From Protula sp. h YS-2021 (Eukaryota > Annelida > Polychaeta > Sabellida > Serpulidae): DNA of 64,000 nt. A model generated the notes under the pieces. It worked only from the letters and a program-made list of their open reading frames with translations, searched no databases and was not told the origin of the DNA. Of this stretch, positions 22,388-34,300 are shown piece by piece. The translations under genes and the position numbers were made by a program. Every line of letters begins with the position of its first letter. The stretch's first letter is position 1. The DNA lies in assembly GCA_949752745.1 (NCBI GenBank), contig OX457027.1, positions 59,512,342-59,576,341 of the forward strand. The letters run 5' to 3'.

Positions 22388-25300
22388 ATGGGGGAAGTTT
22401 GTGAAATAGAAGCCACGGTTCCCACAGGATTTGAGTCAACAGCCAAAGAAGAAGCAATAGAAAAACTTCATCTCAACATTAAGTCTGATAGGGGCAAGGT
22501 TATTTTTAATATCCCAGTTGCTGATGTGGAAAAGGTAGTCCCAATTATCGCTCATTGCATTTATTCTTGCGGACGCCTTCATGCAATGCATTGTGGGTAA
22601 CTGATTGCATAATGAGCTATATTTGGAGTTTATCGCACAGTTTTATACCAATACAAATTCTTCGATATTTAGGTTAAGTAATAAAATTTTTCTAAACGGT
22701 AAAAACTATTTTAAGAACTAACTTCCTGGCAAAGTGGGCCAAAATGTATGCAGTCGGCCTAGCTCCGAGTAGCTCTGACTTGTATAACATCGTAATCTCT
22801 ATGTCAGAGCTATGAAGCCTTCCATTGCTCCACTAATAGGGGTCAATTTCATATTTTCTGAGGCACGAATCCTGCATACCAGCCCCTATTATTCAAAAAG
22901 CTACAGAAAGTTCAGGCCCAATATGCCCTTTTTGTAAAACAGGCATAGTTTTTAGTGAGCTGTATATCTTTTATTTGTTCATAAAAGTGCAGAAAAGTTA
23001 GCTTCCGCACCCACCTGTCAAATGTTTGTTTACATTCTGGCCTTTAAATGTCACGTGACCAAAGTCAAGGGACCGAAAATTTAAATAAAGGGGTCATAGT
23101 TTATTTCTAAAATACATACTAAAATAGTTGATAGATGCAGAGTTAGGTATAAATCTATTTTGTATACCCACAATTTTGACTTTTCATTTTTACGTTCTTT
23201 TTGAAATGTCAATTTAAAAGTTTTTTGGTGGATAATTGCAAAAATTATTGTTACTATTTCACGTAATAAAGTATGCTGCCTGTATACAAACAAATGTCAA
23301 TTATTGCGGGAGATGGGGTTATTTCCGTATTATTTTCTTTTAAAGAAAGCGTAACACAGAAGTTGTGTATGATTACGGTTGTACTTTGAGGGCCTTTAGC
23401 AAATGCCAATAAAAACCTATGAGTCGTTGAATCTCGCACAAAGTAGCCACAGGGGTGCCTCAAAGCGAGCGCAGTTGGCTTGCTTATCGTTATATAGCGA
23501 GGCTTTGAAGCGGTGCGTGGAAACTTTTTAGCGCACCGCTTCTTGGAGCTAGCAGTCCGCCCAGTACAAAAAAATACCCTGTTATATTTGGTATAAAAGA
23601 GTGAGAAAATATGCTTTTTGTTCCGACGCAGCACTGGCACTTTTTGATCACGTGATGAAAAATGCTGATTCTCATTGGTGGATGTAAGGTTGTGACGTGA
23701 ACTCGTCGTCAAGAATACTCAGGGTTTTACGTGTCTTCCAGTGTTGCCACATCATCCTTTTTTAAAAGGATTATCCTTTTTTTTTAAAAACCCCGATTTT
23801 ATCCTTTTTTTATCCTTAAATACTTTTTTTTATACTTTTTTTAATTTTGATCCTTTTTTTATACTTTTTTTTCGCTTTTCATCCTTTTTTTTTATTTTGA
23901 TACTTTTTTCCATTTTTTTCTCGTTCAAATTTTTTTTTATTTTTTCCTAATTAGTTATATGTTTTTTTTCTGCTAGAATTTTTTCTCACCCTGGTCATAA
24001 CGCCATAATATTAACCGCTCTTATACTGTATGTATATGTAATTTCCAACTTTTCTGCAACGTCTATTGTTAAAATCAATACATATGTAGAAAAAGGGTGC
24101 TTTTTCGTGGAATTGAAACATCTATTCCGTTAACGTAATCTGTATCTTATCACACTGTAAAATATCCAGTATTCTGAATGATGTTAAGTAATTTTTATTT
24201 CTTGAAATATTTTCAGTAACTTCAATCTATATTTTTGGGTAAACGGTCATCTGCCCCCCGGTCAACTGCCCCCTCCAGTCAACTGCCCCCCCCCCCCTCT
24301 TTTGCAACCCGGTCGACTGCCCCCCCCCCCTGCAATTTGACGGGGTGATCATCTGCCCCCCCCCCCCCACCCACTCTTTTTTTTAGTGGAAAAAATTCTT
24401 TAAAAAAATAGGCAATTGTGATGTCCCCGTCCACTTCGTTTCTGAAACAGTTGATCTTCATTGATCTTTCACTCCGGTTAAAATAAAGAGATGTAAAAAG
24501 CTTTTCATCTATTCATCGTCTCTGAACAAAGAGATCCAAGAGACGATTAATCAGTTCTTTGTCGCTGGTTAAAATAGATATAAAGAACGATTGATCTGTT
24601 CATTGTCGCTCAGTAACAGGGATGTAAGAAATGATTGCTCTATTCACCAATACTGATCTTAGGAGAGACTGATCCCTAAACTAATTGCAATTCTAATTGC
24701 AATTGGTTTCCTATTGGTGTATTGCAATTTATCGAGGTGCAATACATTCAATAAAATAAATATAATTTTATTTTTTGTGTCTTTGAAAGCCAAGAACCCA
24801 AGAAAAAATAGTATATGGAGGGGGGGGGGGATAAATGACCGGGGCAGTCGATAAAGTACGTACACATAAAGTACGTACACACATTTTTTAGTACGTACAC
24901 ACCTTTTTTAGACGAGCCGACTATGTCGGGCTGGTCTTATATCATCAGTAGAGGGGGTTATCCGTCGTCTGTACGTACGCATGTACATGTGTAAACTGTT
25001 ACTTAAAATTAGGGTTCGCAATCGAGTCCCATTCGTTTCTTTCGAGCCTCGACTCGGTATGTCGAGCCAAACGAGCTTTTTTGAATTGATATTTTATCTA
25101 TTTAACTGTCTGTGAATGCAGTCTTGGCAAAATATTTTCCTTTTCATAACGGAGTAATAGGGAAAGGGGTGTATCTCTTACCAAGCCACTGATCCTCTTA
25201 TCAAATGCGCAAACGCGCACGAGAGATTGTGTTTCAGCAGGTTAGTTGGTGAAAGAGAGGGGGGGGGGGGGGGCTTGAGGGGATATGACTACGGGCCTGA

Positions 25301-28300
25301 TTGCAATTTAAGTTTATATGCCGTAGTTTTTAGAGGTTAAAGAGTTAGGTGTAAGATGCTGTTTGACCTTTGGTTTATAATTGGTCAGTTCCAAAAAAAC
25401 TTCCAGATGAAAAGGCTCAGTGCCTTATTTGCGATGGGATATACATTAACAAAGGTCATTCTACTTCGACTCTAAAACTCCACTTTTAATGGCAAACATT
25501 TTGCTGTCATGGAAGAACAGATGAGGGCTAAATAAATAATAAAGCAGAATAAAGTAAGTTTTACTAATTTCTTACATAGAAAACTGGCCATGACAATACC
25601 GAGTCCCACTCGACGAAAAAACACCGAGTCCCGACTCGGTATTTTGCTCAAAATTGCGAACCCTACTTCAAATGCTTCTTCTCCCGCAGTTTTGATCGGA
25701 ATCCTCTCAAATGTTATACGAATGTTCTCTAGGTAGCCTCTCTTAAAAAAATTTTTTTTTTGGCGATCCGCTAAAAACTGGCTAAATGGGGGGGGGGGGG
25801 GCATTTAAAATTTTTCGGTTGCTAATTTTCAAAATGCTTCTTCTCAGACAATTTTGATCAGATTTTCTTCGAAGTTTGTACGAATATTCTGTAGGTAGGC
25901 CTCTTTTGAAAAATTACTCATTTTGGCGATCCGATAAAATATGGCCAAATGGTGGGCATTTTTTAATTGTTTGGTGTCAAAATGCTTCTTCTCCCACAAT
26001 TTCGATCGGATTCCTTTCCAGTTTTGAACATTTATTCTCTAGATAGGCCTCTCTTGAAAAATTACTTGTTTTGGCGATCCGCTAAAAATTGGCTCAACTG
26101 GAGAATTTAAAAATATTTAGTAGCCAGTTTTCAAAACGCTTCTTTTGACACAATTTGACCGGATTAATTTATAAATTTCTAAAGTACAACCAGGTATGCA
26201 AATTGTTTTATCGCTGTGAAAACGAGCATTATAAATTACAAAAAAAAATTATACATTATGGTTAACATTAATGTTTTCTCGATTTTCAGCAAAATATGAA
26301 TTATCCTTTTTTTTCATACTTTTTTTTCTCAAATTTATCCTTTTTTATCCTTTTTTTTATCCTTTTTTTTCTTGATGACTCCGTGGCAACACTGGTCTTC
26401 ATACTGTAACGGTAAATGTTTCTTTTTCAGGAATAAAGGCTGGTTAAGAAAAGAAAACTCTGATTTCTTTTCGTCTGTCCGTACGTAAATTTCGACGTAA
26501 CGTAAGTTTGTAAAACGATATACCCCCTTTTGCTTAAAGGGAAAAGAAGGTAGAATAAGCCAGTTCGCACTTTGACTTTTGCCGAGAAGATTTTTGCGTT
26601 TCGGCTGAATTCACTTGAGATAAGGATATAAAGAAATGATAGAAAAAAATCGGCAAAAATCAGCAAAATTCCATTTTGCCAGAAACATATTCACGTTGGT
26701 TATTAAAGGGACTGAATAATATGTAAAATAGTTTTTAAAAGATCATATGATGGCTTTATAAATTTGAAAGTGTGCATGTTGAAAGAAAATTAGAATTTTG
26801 ATGTTCTTCCCTTATCATTTCTTTTTAATTTATCCCAAAAAATTTGCAGTCAAAACAGCATCTGCACCGGTGGCAACGTGTTAACTTCTGACTAAACTTC
26901 ATAAGCCAGCTGTACATTTTCTACCCCTTTCGACTCAAATATTCATTATTTTGATATATTAAGCAAATTGTTTTCAGCCACGGAAAATATTCCATTCAAT
27001 TTCTCTAATGATTTACTGTAACCATTCGTTCTCTTCTAACTCGTACTAGCCTGTAATCCGCTTATGCCACTTTCAGCCGTCATGACAAACCCCACAATTA
27101 GTGGGGACAGTGGCACAAATACTGCGGACCATCGGGACACGAAACAAGACACCGAATATAATCGGATTCAGTATCGTCTACGAGACATACACAAAACAGG
27201 ATTCCAGTTTTGGGGGAATAACAAAGAAGCACGGAAACCTAGAAGCATGAAAGAAATGTCCCAGGTCGGACAATTGAAACTGCCATGAACGTTAAATCTG
27301 CAGGCATTGTATCAATAAAATTTAGCTCAATAACTTTGCAGTCGAAACGACACAGATATTGGAACTGCTTGAAAGTACGAAAAGGGTTATTATTTATTGC
27401 GTGTAGTAATAGCAGGCTCGACAAACGAACCACAAAATAAAACGTATTTTTCTCTGTAAAAATTGTTATTTGGGTTCGCCATGGGTACGCCATGATATAG
27501 AATGGGGTCATAAAATTCTGTATGTAACTCATTTTGACACCTTTGGCAAGTTCTGTTGTCAGAACTATACGCGGCTGTATATACACGGGCCACGCGTTAA
27601 TTCGTCCTCGGTTAATTGGGTCCCCCGGCTAATTCGTACCAATTTCGCTGGACCCGATTTTGGGACCCATTCATTTATATGTAAAAGTACGAATTAACGA
27701 GGACTCGGATAATTCGTCCACAAATCTTCACCCATTATTTATAAAGTCTGGCCTGGCATCAATACAAAGTGATGCAAACTGCTTGCATCGCTTTGCTTCA
27801 ACATCGCGTAACGTTTAAACAGCGAACAACTCAGGTCTCATGTGTTACAAGATAACGGGAGTACTCGGGTGCAGGGATTATTAGGCCCCAACCTTCGGAT
27901 TAGGGCCTATAGGTTTGGGGTGTCTGTCTGTCCGTCTGTCCGTCATCGCTTTATAACCCTATGAATTTGGGGGCGGTTGGGGCATGCTTGTGTTTCACAA
28001 ATACTTACTTGTTTCTCGTGGACAGTTTTTACACTATGTGCTCCGGAGTGTGCATATAATTTTGAACAGTTGTCAACCACTTCAACTTGCAAAATGGCAT
28101 CAAAATAAAAACAATTAGCACTCTGTGTACCTTAAGAGTTAAAGCAAGTCACGAATGGGTCATAAACCAGAACGCAGTAATGATGGATTATGGGATACCT
28201 AAAAAATTGCTGTTTAAGCCATTATTTTGTGCCTGCTCGAAATGGCGTAAGGCTCGAGAAACAAGAGGACATAAAATATAAACTTTTATTGTCTGCGCAT

Positions 28301-31300
28301 TCGAAAATTTGACCCCCGGTTAATTGGTACCCTCGGTTAATTCGTACCTTTCTCCTTGGTCCCGAAGAGTACGAATTAACGCAGGGCCCATGTACACATT
28401 TGAGAGTAGGATTTCGGTGATGGTGGTTAAGAATGCAGATGTGGATAGAAAAACAGGTGTTTAAGGTTTAAGACAGACTAGCGAGTAAATAACATGTTTA
28501 TTGCAAGTATTTGCGTGCCAGAAACACCAGCAGGGTAAAGCAAAGATCAGAATGTAATACGCCAAATGTTGGCGTTCCGAATAAACCTCACTAATTGTGC
28601 CCGGGCGGGAGTACGGGGTCGCTAATTAAAGTTTCGTCCTGCTTTTAAATTCACCATTTTTCACCCACTTACAACAGTCGCTTGCTCTTGGAGCCGGAAG
28701 CCTTTTATAAACCGAAAATAGATGATGCATATGTCACGAGCCGACTAGAATTTCAAATGGGATGGTTGTGTTGGGGTGATCTTAATATACCAGGATATGT
28801 CACGAGCCGACTAGAATTTCAAATGGGATGGTTGTGTTTAGGTGATCTTAATATACCAGGATGTCACGAGCCGACTAGAATTTCAAATGGGATAGTTGTG
28901 TTGGGGTGGTCTTGAATCTTGATATACCAGGATGTAGATATTTTCACCATTTAATATTTTTGACCACAAAAAGCAACAAAACTTCATGGAAGAAGGAGCC
29001 TGAAGCCTTTCAAATGTAACATGTGAAACTGTCCAAAACGTCCAAAACCGTAAAACATCAGATAAGCTTATCATTGCATTTATTTTTCTGTAGATCAAAA
29101 CCGAGTGCATTGAACACAAATATAATGAACGTTTCAAGTGTATCTCTGTAACTCATCACGCTATTAAAATGTGAAAAGTGTCACATTTAAAATAAAAGTC
29201 TGCAAATCAATAATCTCAGTAATCCAAGTCCCGATTGCCCCTGAGCATTCGGCAGCAGAACATTAATTTGGCCGCTTTCTTATTTCCCAGACGATTCTGG
29301 AGTTTCTTGTGAATAAATCCAAAGTTTGACAAAATTCGCTCCATACAGGCAGACGATGCCGGCGTGGACAACAGATGTATAGCCAAGGCAATAAAATCAG
29401 TATCCAGCGTAGAACTCAGCAGTCCCTTCCACTATGTATCATGGCGCATTTCTGATGCAGATTCTGAGAAGTAGACTTGAGGAAATGGATGTGACTTGCC
29501 CTCAAACGCTATTAAGCCGGAGACAAAACTCGGGTTCCATGGCTGAATAAAAGAATGCACTCAGCAACCTGCTCCGGATTGAGCTTCTCACCACAATATT
29601 TTGGGTGCAACTTGTAAGCGATCGTGATGGCCAGTCTGAATCGCTTTTTAATAGCCTAGTTGCGAGTCGCGAGGGGTTCATTTTCACAGAGCTCGAGCCA
29701 TGTGTGACAAGTATCAGCTATTGATGCTTGATCAGACTGACACGTTTATGCCGTAAGATAACTCGAAGAAACTAATCGGAGACAAAATGTCTGGAGAAAA
29801 CCAGTTTTGTACATAGAACCACCCTCGACCCAACATTTGTTTGTATAGTGACACTTGCTCATTGTTTACACTAGTGAAGACAAGGATTACTTCTTCATTA
29901 CTCCGTCAAATACAGACGTCTCAGGTATTAGGGGACAAAATAGCAATGGGCTTTAATACTGGATGTCCAAAACCTGTCTTAAACTGTCCAGTTAAGAACC
30001 GGTATAGAACCATGGTTTAAACCACAATGTCCAAAACTTGCCAACCCTGTAATGGATATTTATTGTATCATTCTTACTCTTAGCAGTTTTTAGCATGGGG
30101 ATTTCGTCCTGCAGGGCTTTTGTCCTCATCGGGTTTTGTCCGCCTCTAAAATTATCGGGGTTTGGTCCTATCGGGCTTTTATTTTATATGCAAAGGTTAG
30201 TGAACACAGTCTCTATATACATTAAGAGTGATTCCAACTGATTCAAAGTGCTGATTTTGCTCTTGAGCTCTCTGGGCAGTTGCGTCAAGATTTCATTTAA
30301 ATTATGTGGATGTTAATGTTGTGAGATATTAATTAAAGTCATATATTGACGGTAAGTCAATATTTTGCACAAAATAATAGATTTGGGAAACAAGAATTAG
30401 AAAAATACGATCATTACATTTCATCGACGACGCCCTCAGTTACAACATAGTCCCATTGTATCAGTGAGAGTTCTACGACTGTGATAGAAAGGTAACCCGT
30501 TTTGTACTTGACTGGTTGGGTCGTATGTGTACCATGTGGTTGGACTTGGAACACACGACTTTGGGATTTGTGCAGTGTCGTCATTCCGGTCGCTCCAAGT
30601 AAACCACTGTATCCATTTGTGACTCCGCCACGGGTTGTTGGGAAAGCTAGAGCGGGGCACTTCTATATGCATAACAAAATATGACTTGTTTTACTGGTCG
30701 CTGCTGTTTGCAATTTAATAGCTTTTTCGCATACTCCTGAACGCGATTTATTTTCCCAAATTGTCTGTTTCAGATCAAAGAACTTCGGTCCATAGACAAC
30801 ACGTATGTTGTTCTTAAAAGATACAAGAAGTTCCAGTTTAGTGAGAGTTTGGTAAGTTCTTTCACGTGAGGTACTCACAGTACTTTAAATGAATGGTACT
30901 CAACAACACACAAGCGCTGATAATTCGCTAATCATTGACGGATAGCCCTGCAGAATAACCCGCCGCCCTCCTCCCACTGTACTTGGGTAGTGGACAGATA
31001 CGGCCGACAATTTATTTAGACTCTAGCAGTTTTGAGACTGCACATTGATGTTGTTCATCTTAACAAATGTTTGCCTGTATGTTGTAGTTAAGCAGTTCAT
31101 ACACATCCCCATGCCTACCTCAGTGCCCGTCACCCTCCCCTCCACTTTCCCCCAGCAAGCGCCATACGAGGATACGTTGACGAACTTCTGTCATTGTCTT
31201 ATCGATTGGTTATTTTGTTGAAATGTAAAAAAATATTGTACATAAAATTTACGGACAAAGTTTCAGTAAATGTCGTATTTTAAGTTTTAAGAAAAAATAG

Positions 31301-34300
31301 TTGCGCTGTTTTTCGTAGAATGATTTTTGAGTTAGATAAACATTTGTGTTGCAGTCAAACTATCAAATCAGCCAAATTGCAATCTGGCTGAACGTTTCAG
31401 GCAGATTGTAGAATGCCTGATTCGACCAGCCACGTTGTAATCTGCCTAAAATAGTCAGCGACATTGCAGTGTGCTTGATTTTAGAGCCTGAACATTTGAC
31501 AGTTTACCTGAAATGGTAAATTGTGCTTTACGAGGTTGAATTTCGTTCATTTTTAGCCCCCCAGCCAAATTTTGGCTGAGGGCTATTGCTATCGGTTAGT
31601 CGGTTAGATGTGCAACGTCAAGGTTTCAGTTTGATCGACTAAAAATTGTCGAATTACGGCCCTCTGAACTTAGGCAATTTTTCGTGTATTGCACTGTCAT
31701 ACAGGCGACTTTGTGGGCATCACTTCGACATGAAGGCTTTGATACAAGGGTATGAAACCTTGAAACTTTATACAGTGAAAGAATATATATTGTAGATGTG
31801 CAACGTCAAAGTTTCAGTTTGACCGACCAAAAATTGTCGAAACTCTGGCCCTCTGAACTTAGGCAATTTTTCGTGTTTTGCACTGTCATACAGGCGACTT
31901 TGTACGCACCACTTCAACATGAACGCTTTGATATAAGGCGTTGAGCATAAAGGCGCTGGCTGGGGGCTTTGATCTCTGATGCCTATGCTTTAATGGTTAT
32001 TGTAGGCAGACGCTTTGGCATCAATCATCACAATAGTGCCAGAAATAGACTGGCAGCATGGTCTTAGTGTGTGGCGCAGGTTCATCACTTGCGGTGTTGC
32101 AGTATCAGGGACACCCGTGTCTGACTGGGAGACGCGTTTGCAGAGGGCCAGAGAACGTGTGCAGGAAACACATGGTGTTAAAACAGACGCTCCGACAGCT
32201 GGCCCAGAGGCCTGTGACACTGCCAAAAATGAACAGAAAACTCCCGAAGAGCCTTCCGCGAAAAGACCTCGCTTAGAACATAACGCAGAGATGCCCTCGT
32301 TTAGGGCGACTTGTTATAGGACGGGCAAAGGTCACGTGTTCCAATCACCGCAGGCTGCCTCCATCTTCGGCGGAGCGGTACAGGACTACTTCCAATGGAA
32401 CGTGAAAATGAAGGAGTTTGATATCGAAGTAGTGCTCAACATTGAGGAGTCTGACGTCTCGGTGTCCCTGGCCCTGACCAAAGAAAGCATGCACCGAAGA
32501 CACATCACCAGATTTGGCCCGACCACATTGAGGCCCACTATTGCTTACGGCATGCTGAGGTTCGTTCCTGTCAATGGTAACAAAGCGAAATTTGTTGCAG
32601 GAAGTTGCTTGAGGAACTTGCAGTTGTTTTTTTTATAGATATGATCAGTTTTTCACTTGGGATATTTTTCCTTTCCAAATTGCACTTTAATGCTGGCATT
32701 TTATAACAAGTGCTCCATAGGCACGCTTTGAAAGTTCGTTCAGATTTTTTCACACCTATCTCTGTTACACAGGGGTGGTAGGGGGCGGGGTGGGGTTTAC
32801 GTAGAACCGTTTTTAATGGCTGGCATTGAGCGAGTGTTCAATGGGGGTGACGCTTGTTTCAGGTTGTGTAAGATCCAGAATGGAGACGTTGTTTGTGATC
32901 CCATGTGTGGAGGAGGCTCCATTCCAATAGAGGTGAAAATCGAATAACTGAACGATCGATTAGCTACATTTATTTCGTAATTGCCAGTGCATGTGCAAAA
33001 GAAATCATCAGTATTTTTGCAGTGCAAATGGCGGTGAAGTATGCACAGCCATATTCCCTGCTCTGCCAGTATCTCAAACCCCGTGCTTAACACCACCATA
33101 ACAGTGTAGCATACAGCATCGCAGAGCAGTTCAAAAATGTATAATTTACAAGAGAATTAATTTGTACCAAAAATTATGAAATAGAAATAAGTCCACATGA
33201 ACTTGTCGCGCGAAGTCTTTCAGGCTCATGCTACCCACTGCTACATGCTGCGGGGGTTTGGGGAGGGGGGGGGGGGGGTTCTTGGATCAGTCCACCCGAT
33301 CGTGTGATTTCATCATTTGTCCCCCGCCGCCGCGTAGCGCGAAGCGAGGGACTATAGGATTCGGGTGCGTCGGTCCGTCTGTCGACACTTTTTTTTTCTC
33401 GGCGCTTTATCTCCGTAACCACTGAAGCGATTCAATTGTTTTCTTGTACATGCAAAGACTATATAGTGGATCTGTGCAACGAGGGGTTATTTTGAGATTT
33501 TCGCAAAAATTGGGAAAATGGGAAAAAATTTAAAAACACAGCACAATTGACCTATTCAACGGGTGTTTGTCGTATTGGCATCCTATGATTGCACGTCTGC
33601 AGGGACTTAGTCAGTTTAACTGACATACTTGTTTTATTTAGACTGTTGCATCTGCACAGTGCCTTTCGGACTGAAAATACAGATCCAAAAGAAAGAAAAA
33701 GAGAAAAGGAAACAGCTTTTCACATTCCATTTTTCTATTAAATTTTAAACTGAAACACTCTTAAGACAAATATTTTTCATACACAGGTAGAAATCATGTT
33801 AAGGCATTATAGTAATTTCAACGAAGTGTACACATTTTTAATCTGTGTGAATATTGTTTTGTGTCTTAGGCTGCTTTGAACTGGCCGTCGGCTCGGCACC
33901 TGTGCGGTGATATGGAGGAGAAGGCCGTCACCCGCACACAGGCCAATGTTCTAGGCGTGAATGGCCGAAGAGCCGAAGACGGCCTGTGAGTTAAATCCGA
34001 ACTGGGAAAACTCGTTCCAAGTTGAAGTGTATCCATAAAAAACGTGTAGAAATGCGTGGGTAATGGAGTACCTCTTTGGTTTCGCTTCAGATTGATATTA
34101 ACTGTGAACGTTTAAGTTTTGCTTGAAGCGCCCCCCCTCTTCCCCCCCCCCCCTCCCCCCCCCCCCCAAGCAACGTTTTAAGTGGCCGTGTACCTGTTTC
34201 AGGACGCCTATTTCTATGTGTGTTAGCCGCTGGGATACCACACAACTACCACTGAAGGACAGCAGTGTGGATGTCTTCGTTTCCGACATGGTGAGGTGGT

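Larger units (their letters stand above)
23739..26394. mobile_element. 2.66-kb element, CAGTGTTGCCAC inverted ends, 6-bp GTCTTC duplication
   Basis: The exact 12-bp inverted ends CAGTGTTGCCAC and GTGGCAACACTG are flanked directly by GTCTTC on both sides (23733-23738 and 26395-26400). Just inside both ends are runs of (T)ATCCTTTTTT units, in direct orientation. The interior contains CCGGTCAACTGCCCC repeats (about 24247-24345), a roughly 68-bp degenerate repeat (about 24455-24670), a nested 656-bp element (25010-25665) and a ~152-bp tandem array (25668-26210). No transposase of its own can be read. The clean duplication makes the boundaries secure. The ends and 6-bp duplication resemble the element at 17530-18233, so a shared hAT-type mobiliser is possible. 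Confidence 0.8.

Noticed and set aside
23254..23712. 152-residue minus-strand frame in THUMPD3 intron 1
   Set aside because: No domain, no partner exon, Lys/Thr/Ser-rich composition like the local non-coding DNA; kept only as a hairpin note.
23739..26394. Second Polinton because of the 6-bp duplication
   Set aside because: Polintons also make 6-bp duplications, but this element is 2.7 kb with 12-bp CAGTG ends and no Polinton gene.
27064..27288. 74-residue plus-strand frame as a THUMPD3 exon
   Set aside because: It does not match the family, and the true second exon (30774-30851) joins exon 1 in phase without it.
30436..30672. Minus-strand frame with PRSSFPNNPWRSHKW
   Set aside because: It looks somewhat protein-like but has no recognisable domain, no splice partner, and lies within a THUMPD3 intron.
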